Assembly: GCA_030612585.1 (NCBI GenBank)
Contig: JAUWNP010000006.1
Coordinates: 1 to 56,589, forward strand
Source: Anaerolineae bacterium
GTDB lineage: Bacteria > Chloroflexota > Anaerolineae > B4-G1
DNA: 56,589 nt
Reading direction: 5' to 3'
Below the pieces are notes generated by a model. That model saw nothing but the letters and a program-made list of their open reading frames with translations, ran no database searches and had not been told where the DNA came from. This document shows positions 35,164 to 43,443 of the stretch, piece after piece. A program made the position numbers and the translations under genes. Position 1 is the first letter of the stretch. The number at the start of each line of letters is the position of its first letter.

Positions 35164-35246
35164 TAGGGCGGGTGGGATTCGAACCCACACGTCCTTGCGG
35201 ACAGAGGATTTTAAGTCCACCGCGTCTACCGTTCCGCCACCGCCCC
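35164..35246 (-). tRNA. tRNA-Leu (anticodon TAA)
   Basis: 83 bases with the long variable arm of a class II tRNA. Minus strand: acceptor GGGGCGG pairs with CCGCCCT (one G-U), D arm with GGAACGGTAGAC, anticodon loop CTTAAAA (TAA), variable arm TGTCCGCAAGGACGT, T arm GTGGGTTCGAATCCCAC. The CCA is not encoded. Confidence 0.93.
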
Positions 35247-35302
35247 GCATACGCTACGGGCAGCCACGCACGCTGCCCGTCGTTTCAGGTGCCGTGTTCA
35301 GG

Positions 35303-35375
<73 letters not shown>

Positions 35376-35427
35376 CGATCTGCCGACAAAATTCTACCAT
35401 GCATTGCCCTTCTCCGCAAGTATTGGT

Positions 35428-35456
35428 TTGTCCTATTCAGGATGCTGTGCTATACT
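35428..35456 (+). promoter_or_regulatory. Promoter of the MFS transporter gene (TTGTCC-17-TATACT)
   Basis: TTGTCC (35428-35433) and TATACT (35451-35456), 17 bases apart, 31 bases before the ATG. Confidence 0.7.
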
Positions 35457-35487
35457 CGCCCCATATTTCTTCTAGAGGAGGCACACA

Positions 35488-36798
35488 ATGAACTCGAAAC
35501 TGGACTACAAGAAGACATTCCTGATCGGCTTCGGTTTCTTCGGCATCAGTGTGATGTGGACGCTTTACAACGCTTACGTGCCGATCTACCTGCAGTCAGG
35601 CAGTCCAACGTTTAATGCACCCGGGGAGGTGGGCTTCGGCCTTGGCGCCGGCCTGACCGGCGTGATTATGACGTTGGACAACATCGCCGCCTTCTTCCTC
35701 CTGCCGCTGATCGGTCTCTGGTCCGACCGGGTCTGGACCCGCTTCGGTCGCCGCATGCCGTTCATTCTCGTGCTCGCCCCCATCGCGATTGTGGCGTTCA
35801 TCCTGATCCCCGTGACAGTTCAGATGATCCCGCCCGAACTCAGCGGACAGGTTGACCAGTTGGGGACACCGCTGGCGCTCTTTATTATTGCCATCGGCGT
35901 CTTTCTGGCGGCGATGGCCTGTTTCCGCACGCCGGTGGTCGCGCTCATGCCCGACCTGACACCCAGCCCGCTGCGCTCCCAGGCCAACGGAGTCATCAAC
36001 CTGATGGGGGGCGTGGGGACATTGATCGCCACATTGGGCAGTAGTTTCCTGTACGGGATGGGACGTTTGGTACCCTTCGCCTTCGGCGGCGTGCTGATGG
36101 GCGCGGCGGTACTGATGCTGCTGTTCTTCGTCAGGGAGCCCCGTGAGTTTAAGACTGCCGCCCACGAGGACGAGGGGTTGGGCGCGCTGCGTGGCATCAA
36201 GCGCATCTCACCGGAGGCCCGCCGCAGTCTGGCGTTCCTGATGGCCGCCATCTTCTGCTGGTTCGTCGGCTACAACGCCGTCGAGACCTTCCTCTCATCC
36301 TACGGGGTGAGCGAACTGGGGATGTCCACCGGCACAGCGCCGCTGCTGCTGGGGGTGGCGTCACTGGCCTTCCTGGCCTTCGCGATACCCTCCGGCTACA
36401 TCGCGGCCCGCTTCGGGCGGCGACGGACTATCATTTCCGGCCTGGCAATCTTTGGTCTGTTGCTGGTGGCGAACTTCTTCCTGCGCAACGCGACGTTGAT
36501 CTGGGCCGTCATGGCGGTGGGAGGGGTGGGCTGGGCGCTGGTCAACATCAACAGCCTGCCTATGGTGGTGGACATCTCGGCCTCCGACGCCGATCTGGGG
36601 ACCTACACGGGGCTGTACTACATCGCCGCGCAGTTGGCCGCCGTGGCGGGGCCGATGATCAACGGCTACATCGTGGAGTGGGGCGGCGGCGACTACAACC
36701 TGATCTTCGTCGTGACACCAGCCTTCTTTGCCCTGGCGATCCTGTGTATGCTGAGGGTGACGAAGGGGGAGGCGAAGACACAAGCAGTTAGCAATTAG
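35488..36798 (+). CDS. MFS transporter, SLC45/sugar-symporter-like
   Basis: Twelve-helix major facilitator of 436 residues. The loop 2-3 signature reads IGLWSDRVWTRFGRRMPFILV, with the variant D-R-V-W-T-RFGRR seen in SLC45-type and GPH-like sugar carriers; the second-half counterpart is SGYIAARFGRRRTIISG. FRTPVVALMPDLTPSPLRSQANGVINLMGG also fits the SLC45/sucrose-carrier group. AGAGGAGG lies before the ATG, and it has its own promoter and a hairpin terminator. Sugar or sugar-alcohol uptake is a reasonable inference. Its TAG stop (36796-36798) is inside a 7-base tandem repeat. Confidence 0.85.
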   Translation: MNSKLDYKKTFLIGFGFFGISVMWTLYNAYVPIYLQSGSPTFNAPGEVGFGLGAGLTGVIMTLDNIAAFFLLPLIGLWSDRVWTRFGRRMPFILVLAPIAIVAFILIPVTVQMIPPELSGQVDQLGTPLALFIIAIGVFLAAMACFRTPVVALMPDLTPSPLRSQANGVINLMGGVGTLIATLGSSFLYGMGRLVPFAFGGVLMGAAVLMLLFFVREPREFKTAAHEDEGLGALRGIKRISPEARRSLAFLMAAIFCWFVGYNAVETFLSSYGVSELGMSTGTAPLLLGVASLAFLAFAIPSGYIAARFGRRRTIISGLAIFGLLLVANFFLRNATLIWAVMAVGGVGWALVNINSLPMVVDISASDADLGTYTGLYYIAAQLAAVAGPMINGYIVEWGGGDYNLIFVVTPAFFALAILCMLRVTKGEAKTQAVSN

Positions 36799-36822
36799 CA
36801 GTCAGCGGTTGGCAGTCAGCGG
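36784..36822. repeat. Tandem 7-base repeat GCAGTTA/GCAGTCA supplying the MFS stop codon
   Basis: Units GCAGTTA/GCAATTA/GCAGTCA/GCGGTTG/GCAGTCA. The last residues of the transporter (AVSN) and its TAG are encoded by the first two units. A related degenerate stretch (GATAGCC, GATAGCA, GTTAGTG) follows the cupin stop at about 36895-36942. Confidence 0.88.
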
Positions 36823-36857
36823 AGCGGGCCTCGCTCGGGGGTGAGCGAGGCTCGCTT
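36822..36857. terminator. Hairpin terminator between the MFS and cupin genes
   Basis: GAGCGGGCCTCGCTC pairs with GAGCGAGGCTCGCTT around GGGGGT; a 13- to 15-bp stem with one mismatch between convergent genes. Confidence 0.7.
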
Positions 36858-36948
36858 CATATCGCCTTGCTTCTCTCACGACAGGTGCGATTCCTATTAG
36901 CCGTTAGCCAACAGCCACTAACTGCTATCGGCTATCGGCCGCACGCCG

Positions 36949-37272
36949 CTACTTGTACTCCTCGCGCAGGGGGTACCAGGCGTCGAGGGCGACGGTGTGC
37001 TCGTCGAGGATGACGGCGCTGTGTGGCACGCCAGGCGGGCAGCAGACGCCGTCGCCGGCCCGCAACACCCGCGTCTGGCCCCCCAGGCGGAACTCCATCG
37101 CCCCCTGCACGACGTAGGTGATCTGCTCGTGCGGATGATCGTGCTCCGGGACCACGCTCCCCGGCGCGAAGTCGAAGAAGGTCATCATCACGTGCTCCAG
37201 GTAGACCGCCCGGCGCACGACACCCGGCAGCATCTCCGCTCCGGGCAGTTCGCTTACGCTGAAGAATGACAT
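36949..37272 (-). CDS. Cupin-domain protein
   Basis: Small single-domain cupin of 107 residues. Cupin motif 1 is VVPEHDHPHEQITYVVQGAMEF, with the three-His/Glu metal set H-H-H-E; motif 2 is CPPGVPHSAVILDE. The GQTRVLRAGDG turn lies between them. Metal-dependent dioxygenase, isomerase or simple sensing roles are all possible. ATG 37272 has GGAGAG 6 bases upstream; the longer frame to 37383 runs through a repeat element and is rejected. The 140-bp inverted-repeat element lies just upstream. Confidence 0.85.
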   Translation of the reverse strand: MSFFSVSELPGAEMLPGVVRRAVYLEHVMMTFFDFAPGSVVPEHDHPHEQITYVVQGAMEFRLGGQTRVLRAGDGVCCPPGVPHSAVILDEHTVALDAWYPLREEYK

Positions 37273-37302
37273 GGGTTTCTCTCCTGCTGTAAAATCCTGC
37301 GG

Positions 37303-37442
37303 TAGGCGTTCACGTGAGGGCCAAGAAACCGGGTTTTTCGCACAGGAAGACCTCCCTGGCAGCGGAAAAACACCTGCAAGCAATGCTACTTCGCTGGTGA
37401 AGCACCAAAAACCCGGTTTCTGGTTTACCCGTTGAACGCCTA
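37303..37442. mobile_element. 140-bp MITE-like inverted-repeat element A
   Basis: Terminal arms TAGGCGTTCA (37303-37312) and TGAACGCCTA (37433-37442) are exact inverted repeats; inner arms AGAAACCGGGTTTTT (37324-37338) and AAAAACCCGGTTTCT (37407-37421) are also exact. No coding capacity. TA at both ends could be a target duplication. Element B at 47283-47422 has the same terminal GCGTTCA and nearly the same size. Confidence 0.65.
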
Positions 37443-37514
37443 TGTTTCGCGAAGGTTAAGTATAGGTCATTATAGAAGATCCCGGGCAGACGTGCAAGTC
37501 GAGAGAAGCCGGGC

Positions 37515-37543
37515 TTGCATTGCTGGGCCGAACATGCTACAAT
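37515..37543 (+). promoter_or_regulatory. Promoter of the SPFH gene (TTGCAT-17-TACAAT)
   Basis: TTGCAT (37515-37520) and TACAAT (37538-37543), 17-base spacer, 49 bases before the ATG. Confidence 0.7.
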
Positions 37544-37592
37544 ACTCCCATCGTCGGTAATCTCACCTCAGCGCAAAATAAGGAGGCATATC

Positions 37593-38372
37593 ATGCCCGA
37601 ATGGATAACTTTAGGTGGTTGTGTGTTCGTCGCTGGCGTCATCGCAATCGGTACGTCGCTTCTGTCAATGATAAAAGTGCTGTACCAGTACGAAAGAGGC
37701 GTGGTCTTCACGCTGGGCAAGTACTCCGGCACGCGCAAGCCCGGCATCACCCTCATCTTTCCTGTCGTGCAGACAATGCGCAAAGTGGACATGCGCATCA
37801 AGACGGCCGACATCCCCCGGCAGGAAGTGATGACCAAGGACAACATCCCGATGCTCGTCAACGCAGTCGTCTATTTCAAGGTCATCAGTCCTGAGGACGT
37901 GATCATCAAGATCCAGGACCACGTGTACGCGATCCGCCAGTACACACAGGCGGCGCTGCGAGACGTGATCGGCAACAGCGAGATGGACTCTGTCCTAACC
38001 GAGCGGGAGCAAATCGCCGATAGCATCAAGGAGATCGTAGACGCCGAGACGAACGGCTGGGGCGTGGACGTCGAGTCCATCAAAATCCAGGAGGTCGAAC
38101 TGCCGGCCGAGATGAAGCGAGCCATGGCCAAGCAGGCAGAGGCAGAGCGGGAACGCCGCGCGATGATCATCGCCTCGCGTGGGGAACTTGCCGCCTCGAA
38201 GAATCTGAGCCAGGCGGCGGAAAACCTGGCGCAGAGCAAGGGGGCACTGCACCTGCGCACGCTGCAGACGATCCGCGACATCGCCGCCGACCCTTCGGAG
38301 AAGATCGTCCTCTTCGTGCCCTCCGACCTGGGCCGCACGCTCGGCTCCCTCGTCGAGGGACAGACGGACTGA
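37593..38372 (+). CDS. SPFH/band 7 family protein (slipin, stomatin-like)
   Basis: Membrane-associated scaffold of 259 residues. One N-terminal membrane helix (GGCVFVAGVIAIGTSLLSM) is followed by the SPFH domain: VLYQYERGVVFTLGKYSGTRKPGITLIFP, MRIKTADIPRQEVMTKDNIPMLVNAVVYFKV, and YTQAALRDVIGNSEMDSVLTER. A coiled-coil stretch (EMKRAMAKQAEAERERRAMI) and the slipin C-terminus complete it. AAGGAGG precedes ATG 37593. Slipins are often paired with a NfeD protease, which is absent here. The next gene begins 9 bases downstream. Confidence 0.92.
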   Translation: MPEWITLGGCVFVAGVIAIGTSLLSMIKVLYQYERGVVFTLGKYSGTRKPGITLIFPVVQTMRKVDMRIKTADIPRQEVMTKDNIPMLVNAVVYFKVISPEDVIIKIQDHVYAIRQYTQAALRDVIGNSEMDSVLTEREQIADSIKEIVDAETNGWGVDVESIKIQEVELPAEMKRAMAKQAEAERERRAMIIASRGELAASKNLSQAAENLAQSKGALHLRTLQTIRDIAADPSEKIVLFVPSDLGRTLGSLVEGQTD

Positions 38373-38381
38373 GCGGTCATT

Positions 38382-39122
38382 ATGCCCGGCGCTAAGACCC
38401 GCTACTTGCAGAGACTCCAGGAGGGGCTCCAACGGATGGCGTCTGCAAGCGCAGCCACGCTCGATAACAAGACGCGTTACTTGCAGATCGCCTTCAACTA
38501 CGACGTGGGGCTCGTGAAGCGTGTCCTACCCACTATCGTGCGCAGTAGGCGTATCCTCATCGAGGCCGGTACGCCCTTTATCAAGCGGGAGGGCGTGGCC
38601 GGTATCCGGGTGATTCGCGCCCTTTGGCGCGGCCACATCGTCGCCGACCTGAAAACGGTGGACGGGGCGCTGGGCGAGGTGGATATGGTGCGGGCGGCCG
38701 GCGCGACAGCAGCGACCGTCCTCGGCAGTTCGCCCACCGAGGCGCTCGATCTCTTTATCGCTCACTGCACCCAACTGGGGATGGTCTCGATGATTGACAT
38801 GCTCGGCGTGGATGATCCCTTGAAGGCAGTGAGGCAGTTGAGGAGGCCGCCGGACGTGGTGGTGCTGCACCGTGGTCGGGATGAGGAGGGCACGCGCGGG
38901 AAGGTGATCCAGTACCGGCACGTCAACCGCGTGCGCTCTAAGTTCGACGTGCTGATCTCGGCCGCCGGGGGCGTGGACATTAAAGAGGCGCGCAGTGCCA
39001 TCTTCAATGGGGCCAACATCGTCGTCGTCAACCTGGTGCGACCAGGCGACCCCTGGGAGGGCATCCGTACCGACAGCGACGTAGGGGCGATGGCGCAGCA
39101 GTTCCTGGCGACGATTGAGTGA
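38382..39122 (+). CDS. HUMPS-family decarboxylase/aldolase-like protein (hexulose-6-phosphate synthase-like)
   Basis: TIM-barrel protein of the orotidine-5'-phosphate decarboxylase superfamily, 246 residues. The hallmark metal/substrate motif DLKTVD occurs in IVADLKTVDGALGEVDMVRAAGA, preceded by ILIEAGTPFIKREGV; the phosphate-binding end is VLISAAGGVDIKEARSAIFNGANIVVV. These match hexulose-6-phosphate synthase and 3-keto-L-gulonate-6-phosphate decarboxylase. The N-terminal 35 residues are extra. Without an adjacent isomerase (PHI) the exact reaction is open: formaldehyde fixation and pentose supply are the usual roles. Its stop is followed directly by an 8-base tandem repeat. Confidence 0.8.
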   Translation: MPGAKTRYLQRLQEGLQRMASASAATLDNKTRYLQIAFNYDVGLVKRVLPTIVRSRRILIEAGTPFIKREGVAGIRVIRALWRGHIVADLKTVDGALGEVDMVRAAGATAATVLGSSPTEALDLFIAHCTQLGMVSMIDMLGVDDPLKAVRQLRRPPDVVVLHRGRDEEGTRGKVIQYRHVNRVRSKFDVLISAAGGVDIKEARSAIFNGANIVVVNLVRPGDPWEGIRTDSDVGAMAQQFLATIE

Positions 39123-39162
39123 GATGGTAGATTGGTAAATTGGTAGATTGGTAGATTGGTGA
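39123..39162. repeat. Tandem 8-base repeat ATTGGTAG starting right after a stop codon
   Basis: Five units GATGGTAG/ATTGGTAA/ATTGGTAG/ATTGGTAG/ATTGGTGA begin at the base after the TGA of the HPS-like gene (39120-39122). Confidence 0.9.
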
Positions 39163-39224
39163 AGTAGGCTGACCTTAGTTTGCCAGCCATCAGTCTACCA
39201 GCTATTGTGTCCCTCCGAGTTTCA

Positions 39225-40772
39225 TCACCCGCTCAACCCCAGCAGCGCCAGCGCGATTGGCACCATGTCGGCCACGCTGGGCTCCCGGCCACCCTCGTTC
39301 GCGCAGCGGTCGGTCACCACACCCATGACCGTCTCCCGCAACCAGCCGATCTCGTCGGGGGAACCGCTGGGATAGGCAAAGGTCAGCACCACCTCGGACT
39401 CCTCCGGGTAGAGCCCCCCGTGCACCCCCGTCGTCGGCGCGCCGAAGTAGTATCCCTCCCGCCCATTGGCCACCAGGATCAGGTCCCCCATCGTCACTGA
39501 GGCCGCAAGCCGGATGCGGTTGGCCGCGTCGGCGTAGTCCAGTTCGGGGTGAGCCGCCAGGTAATCGGCGAGGGGCTGCGTCCGCCCGTTCCCCAGATAG
39601 ACGCGATACTCCCCCCGCCAGCCCTCGTGCTCCGCGTCCCGCACCAGCATCAGTTCCAGGCTGCCCCGCAACGACTCCTCGTATTTCCCGGTCTCGTTCA
39701 TCTGGCGGAAGGATTCGGCCACTGGCAGAACGTCCTCCTCGTAGCGCGGAGGGTCGGCCCAGCGACCGGCCCGGTGTTGGAGATAGACGTGGGCCAGGCC
39801 GCCGTTGAGGCCCATCACTGCGTCGCAGGCGGGGTCCTCGCCGGGGATGTCGTGCACATCAAGACCAAGGGCTTCGAAAACGTGGCCCAGTTCTCGGTCG
39901 AAGGGAAACCCCAGGCGGATGGAGTGACGGTCGTCGGGCACGACTTCGATCTGGCCGTGGTCGCTCACCAGCGCAAAGAGCGTGCCACCCAACATTCCGT
40001 GCGTCTCCAGCGCGTCCAGCAGCCGGCCGACCTGGGGGTCAATCACATCGCGCAGGTAGGCTGGCTGGCTGGCAGGCCCGTGGACGTGGCTGTGATGGTC
40101 GAGTCCCATGAAGTAGGCGGTGAGCACATCGGGGCGGCCTCCTGCATCCAGGTGTTTGATCAGACGATCGAGCATCCCGCCGTCGTACTCGGGTGCCTCT
40201 AGTCCCAGCACTCCTCCTCCCTTGGTGAAGCGAGCGATCTCGACGACGTTGGGGGGCAACCAAACATCCGCGCCACGGGCGTACATGTGATAGACGACGG
40301 CGGAGGTCAGGCCACAGGTGGAGGCCATCTCATAGAGAGTGGGCGTCTCACCGCTGAGGAACTGCGAGGCCAGGCCGTCGGTGAAGACGCGTACGGCGTC
40401 GTCCACAGCCAGCGTGTAGCCAACGTCGAAGCCGAAGTGGCGGGGGCGACCGCTGGAGATGCGACCTAGCCGGTCGAAACTCTCGTTGCCGGCGATGCCA
40501 TGCACGCCGGGATGCTGCCCGGTAAAGATGCTGGCCTGGGCGGCGAAGGTGATGGAGGGAGCGGTGCTGAGCGCGTCCACGTGACAGGCTGTCTCTCCCG
40601 CCCGCCCGCCGACGATCCGCTCGACGTTCGGGATGTCGCCCGCCTCCAGCGCCGCGCGGAAGACGTCGCGCCGCAGCCCATCCACGTCAATGACGACGAG
40701 GCGACTGGGTCTCTTATGGGAGGCAGACGAACGCAGATGTCGCAGATCTTGCTTGATTTTCAAGCGGGCCAC
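39225..40772 (-). CDS. Alkaline phosphatase-superfamily phosphodiesterase/nucleotide pyrophosphatase
   Basis: 515 residues of the alkaline phosphatase superfamily. Metal-binding and nucleophile regions are visible: VVIDVDGLRRDVF (first Asp), TAPSITFAAQASIFTGQHPGVHGI (nucleophile Thr or Ser), YFMGLDHHSHVHG (Asp/His) and ALVSDHGQIEV (DH pair). No signal peptide is evident, so it is probably cytoplasmic. GTG 40772 is the likely start. Related proteins hydrolyse phosphodiesters or phosphonates; the substrate here is unknown. Converges with the HPS-like gene. Confidence 0.85.
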   Translation of the reverse strand: MARLKIKQDLRHLRSSASHKRPSRLVVIDVDGLRRDVFRAALEAGDIPNVERIVGGRAGETACHVDALSTAPSITFAAQASIFTGQHPGVHGIAGNESFDRLGRISSGRPRHFGFDVGYTLAVDDAVRVFTDGLASQFLSGETPTLYEMASTCGLTSAVVYHMYARGADVWLPPNVVEIARFTKGGGVLGLEAPEYDGGMLDRLIKHLDAGGRPDVLTAYFMGLDHHSHVHGPASQPAYLRDVIDPQVGRLLDALETHGMLGGTLFALVSDHGQIEVVPDDRHSIRLGFPFDRELGHVFEALGLDVHDIPGEDPACDAVMGLNGGLAHVYLQHRAGRWADPPRYEEDVLPVAESFRQMNETGKYEESLRGSLELMLVRDAEHEGWRGEYRVYLGNGRTQPLADYLAAHPELDYADAANRIRLAASVTMGDLILVANGREGYYFGAPTTGVHGGLYPEESEVVLTFAYPSGSPDEIGWLRETVMGVVTDRCANEGGREPSVADMVPIALALLGLSG

Positions 40773-40809
40773 CTCTGCTCACAAGAAGAGATTTCTCGGA
40801 AAGTCGCGC

Positions 40810-40885
40810 AGGAGCCTTTTTATCGGTAGCAGGCCAATCGCATTGGCCGTCGGGGCCGGAAAACGCCCAACGCGGTTGGGCTCCT
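40810..40885. repeat. Compound palindromic repeat with AGGAGCC/GGCTCCT ends
   Basis: Ends AGGAGCC (40810-40816) and GGCTCCT (40879-40885) enclose two perfect palindromes, GGCCAAT-CGC-ATTGGCC (40832-40848) and CCCAACGCGGTTGGG (40866-40880). It lies in the 234-base gap between two minus-strand genes; nothing else is seen in that gap. Confidence 0.65.
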
Positions 40886-41006
40886 ACCCTCAGCCTACCC
40901 TCTCGCAGGTTACGATCGACAGCATTTGCGGGCTTGAATATCCGGCCGAGAGACAATTCTCACCAAGGCAGCGTCCCAACCTGCGGGAGGGTGAATAGGT
41001 GCGAGT

Positions 41007-41846
41007 TCAGAGTAGCAGCCAGCCAATGCCCGTGGCAACGAGCGCGCCCACGGCAGAGGCGATAAAATTCACCATGTCATTCCCCAGCCAGCGCCACCCC
41101 CGCAAGAGACGCGTCTCCGTGCCACAGCGGTGTACCTTGCGTTCGGTCTCTTTCCCGCAGGCGCCGCACCAGTATATGGCCTGCATACTCGCCCCCAGGA
41201 GGCTGTCGCCGAGCGACCCAGCCAGCCCGCCCACCGTCGCCGCCAGCAGCAACGCGCCAGCAGTGGCCCATCCCTGGCGCAGGACCAGCGTCCCCAGCAG
41301 GCCGATGAAGAGCGCGCCCCCCAGCGACACCACCGTTCCAAGCCACGTGATGCCCCCCGAAGCGCCCACCTCGACCCGCCGGCCGGTGGTGATCAGGCGC
41401 GGGGAGCGCGAGCTCAGCACACCCAGTTCGGTGGCCCAGGTATCGGCGTTGACGGCCGCCATCGCGCCGGCACAGGCGACGAACCATACCCCCTCCCGGC
41501 CTCCCTCTGGTAGGGGGAGGAGTTTAGAGAGCAGCGCCAGCAGGGCCGCCAACCCTCCGTTGGCCAGCGCCTGGCCCAGGTCGCGCCGGTGCCCCTTGTC
41601 GAACTTCTCCGCCAATTCCTGCTTGTCGCGGGCGTGATAGAAGGAGAGCACACTGGAGGAGACGAAGAAGGCAACGAGCAGGAAACCCCACTCCCAGCCC
41701 CCCAGCCCAAATATGAGCGTGCCGGTGATGAGCGCGCCCACGACGCCGCTACCACTCAGCGCGCCACCCCTATAGCCGATCACGCCGATGACGAGGGAGA
41801 AAGCAAGCCCGCCGACGAGTTCAAACAGGTTGAGTGAGTTGGACAT
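41007..41846 (-). CDS. DUF92/TMEM19-family membrane protein
   Basis: 279 residues with about six membrane helices. Family features: GSGVVGALITGTLIFGLGGWEWG near the N-terminus, HRRDLGQALANGG, NADTWATELGVLS, GGITWLGTVVSLGGALFIGL, GSLGDSLLGAS and a Cys cluster CGACGK...HRCG before the last helix. Plant relatives include phytyl-phosphate kinase VTE6; bacterial function is not established. A GC-rich in-frame insert (LPLPEGGREG) lies between DLGQALANGG and NADTWATELG. ATG 41846 begins 2 bases after the preceding stop, so it is co-transcribed with the upstream gene. Confidence 0.85.
   Translation of the reverse strand: MSNSLNLFELVGGLAFSLVIGVIGYRGGALSGSGVVGALITGTLIFGLGGWEWGFLLVAFFVSSSVLSFYHARDKQELAEKFDKGHRRDLGQALANGGLAALLALLSKLLPLPEGGREGVWFVACAGAMAAVNADTWATELGVLSSRSPRLITTGRRVEVGASGGITWLGTVVSLGGALFIGLLGTLVLRQGWATAGALLLAATVGGLAGSLGDSLLGASMQAIYWCGACGKETERKVHRCGTETRLLRGWRWLGNDMVNFIASAVGALVATGIGWLLL
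41490..41526 (-). repeat. In-frame GC-rich palindromic insert in the DUF92 gene
   Basis: Minus strand CTCCTCCCCCTACCAGAGGG then AGGCCGGGAGGGGGTATGG, giving the peptide LLPLPEGGREGVW. Same organisation as the inserts in rimO and the methylase-like gene. Confidence 0.65.
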
Positions 41847-41848
41847 TC

Positions 41849-42748
41849 CTACAACTGCCCCAGAATCCCGATCGCCGCAGTCCACACCAGCACCTGGACG
41901 AGGACCGCCCCACTCCACAGCAGGTAGGCCGCCACCCGCTCGCGCCGGTACACCAGCCAACCCAGCGCACCGTTGAGCAGTAGCGCCAACAGGCCGATGA
42001 GCGGGAGGATGAATATCTGACCCCGGAGGCCCAGCCGGTCGGGGTTGCCCGCCGCGTCGAAGTGCAATGGCACCATCCGGGGTAACGCGGGGAACTGAAA
42101 GCACAGCAGACCAATCAAGGCCAGAACCGCCAGAAGTCCAACCGCCAGCAATGTCATTCCCGCCCGATTCTGCCAGATGGGCCAGTTCAGGAAGCCCGGC
42201 CGTCTGGAAAATTGCTCTACGACCTGGGTAGGACCCATCTGCAATCGTTTATGGAGTGCTTCGAGGAAACCATCGCGGTCGGCAGGAGAAATGCCATAGG
42301 TGAGACCCGGGGTGACGACGTAGATTTGACGCCGAGGCGGGACGGTGGCGTAGAAGAGAGCCGGACCTGCACCGGAGACCTCGCCGTAGCCTACACAATG
42401 GCCTGGCCACATCCCTCCATAGAACTGGATGTGCCCCTCGACTTCGTCGCCCATAAGCACGCGCTCAATCTGGCCGGTGGGGATGGTCTGCTCTGTCGGC
42501 CCCCAGTGGATAATCAGTGCATTACGGTCGAGAGAATATCCCGAGCGGGCCAACCCGTACAGCCAGTAACCGATCAACCCCAGAAGGCCCGGGCTGACCA
42601 GCACGGCCAGCCCAATAATGAATGTCCCGATGCTGAGCGGTCGGGTGATAGCCAGATGGATCAGGCCAACGTCTACTAAAATGATAGCGACCATCAGGCC
42701 AATGCCGACGCTCAGACCTCGTATCGCTTTTGTCCCCCATTCTGTCAT
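41849..42748 (-). CDS. Membrane protein with bacterial PH-like domain and DUF1648 domain
   Basis: 299 residues. Two N-terminal membrane helices (GLMVAIILVDVGLIHLAI, FIIGLAVLVSPGLLGLIGYW), a PH-like beta domain (about 70-165: YSLDRNALIIHWGPTEQTIPTGQIERV, and YVVTPGLTYGISPADRDGFLEAL), two or three further helices, and between them VPLHFDAAGNPDRLG, the DUF1648 hallmark. ATG 42748 has GGAG 8 bases upstream; a promoter (TTGCCT-17-TATAAT) lies at 42805-42777. First gene of a two-gene operon with the DUF92 protein. Function unknown. Confidence 0.8.
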   Translation of the reverse strand: MTEWGTKAIRGLSVGIGLMVAIILVDVGLIHLAITRPLSIGTFIIGLAVLVSPGLLGLIGYWLYGLARSGYSLDRNALIIHWGPTEQTIPTGQIERVLMGDEVEGHIQFYGGMWPGHCVGYGEVSGAGPALFYATVPPRRQIYVVTPGLTYGISPADRDGFLEALHKRLQMGPTQVVEQFSRRPGFLNWPIWQNRAGMTLLAVGLLAVLALIGLLCFQFPALPRMVPLHFDAAGNPDRLGLRGQIFILPLIGLLALLLNGALGWLVYRRERVAAYLLWSGAVLVQVLVWTAAIGILGQL

Positions 42749-42776
42749 ACGCCACACTCCTCGCTCAAACGCGGGA

Positions 42777-42805
42777 ATTATACCAGGGTGAGAGAGTGAA
42801 GGCAA
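42777..42805 (-). promoter_or_regulatory. Promoter of the PH/DUF1648-DUF92 operon (TTGCCT-17-TATAAT)
   Basis: Minus strand TTGCCT (42805-42800) and TATAAT (42782-42777) with 17-base spacing, about 29 bases before the ATG. Confidence 0.78.
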
Positions 42806-42908
42806 ATCGCGGTGCGGGGCCAAAATGAGAGAACACAGGCATCTTTGGCTTTGCGAACACTCTCCGACGAAGTGACGGGTAGCACTCAGAGGAAATGTCA
42901 GGTGTCGC

Positions 42909-42937
42909 TTGCCAAAACGGAACGCAGGGCCTATAAT
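42909..42937 (+). promoter_or_regulatory. Promoter of Feo system 1 (TTGCCA-17-TATAAT)
   Basis: TTGCCA (42909-42914) and TATAAT (42932-42937), 17-base spacer. The predicted transcript start falls just before the iron-operator dyad at 42953. Confidence 0.78.
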
Positions 42938-42952
42938 TGCTAGTATTGTTAG

Positions 42953-42969
42953 TGCAAAGCATTTGCAAT
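42953..42969 (-). promoter_or_regulatory. Proposed iron operator, site 1 (ATTGCAAATGCTTTGCA)
   Basis: Minus strand ATTGCAAATGCTTTGCA; its core is a perfect dyad TGCAAA-GCA-TTTGCA on the plus strand (42953-42967). It lies between the promoter and the fur1 start, as expected for autorepression. Sites 2 and 3 (47253 and 49016) share the pattern ATTGCWAATRCKTYGCA. Confidence 0.65.
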
Positions 42970-42987
42970 AGAAACAAGGATAGGGAA

Positions 42988-43443
42988 ATGAGCGAGTCAA
43001 ATGACCACTTGCGCGACGCCTTTCGGGCGGCCGGCCGGCGGCTGACCCGCCAACGGAGGCTCGTGCTGAGAGTGCTAGAGGAAAGCGACGGGCACCTGGA
43101 TGCCGAAACTGTTTATCTCCAGGCGAAGGCCCGCGACACCCACGTCAGCCTGGCGACGGTCTACCGCACGCTGGCCGTTCTCAAGGAGATGGGACTAGTA
43201 GAAGAGCACCGTCTGGGTGAGGAGCACAGCCATTACGAATCGGTGCGAGACAGCCCACACTATCACTTCACCTGCCTGGACTGCGGCAGGGTGATCGAGT
43301 TCGACACCCCCCTGGTAGCGCAGATCAAGCAGGAGTTAAGTGCGCGGGAGGGGGTGCGCGTGACCGGCGCCCATCTACACCTAAGCGGCTGCTGCGCACA
43401 ATGTCAAACCAAAGCAGGAGGACAAAGCAACAATGAGAAATGA
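42988..43443 (+). CDS. fur: Fur-family metalloregulator 1
   Basis: Iron-responsive (or related metal) repressor of 151 residues. The winged-helix N-terminus reads RAAGRRLTRQRRLVLRVLEESDGHLDAETVY with recognition region VSLATVYRTLAVLKEMGLVEEH. Metal sites: HSHYESVRDSPHYHFTCLDCG with the structural Cys pair CLDCG, a His-X-His, and C-terminal CCAQC. AGGGAA lies before ATG 42988. It is the first gene of system 1 and overlaps feoA by 11 bases. With a dyad at its own promoter, iron-dependent control of the whole operon is the simplest reading. Zur or PerR cannot be excluded by sequence alone. Confidence 0.88.
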   Translation: MSESNDHLRDAFRAAGRRLTRQRRLVLRVLEESDGHLDAETVYLQAKARDTHVSLATVYRTLAVLKEMGLVEEHRLGEEHSHYESVRDSPHYHFTCLDCGRVIEFDTPLVAQIKQELSAREGVRVTGAHLHLSGCCAQCQTKAGGQSNNEK

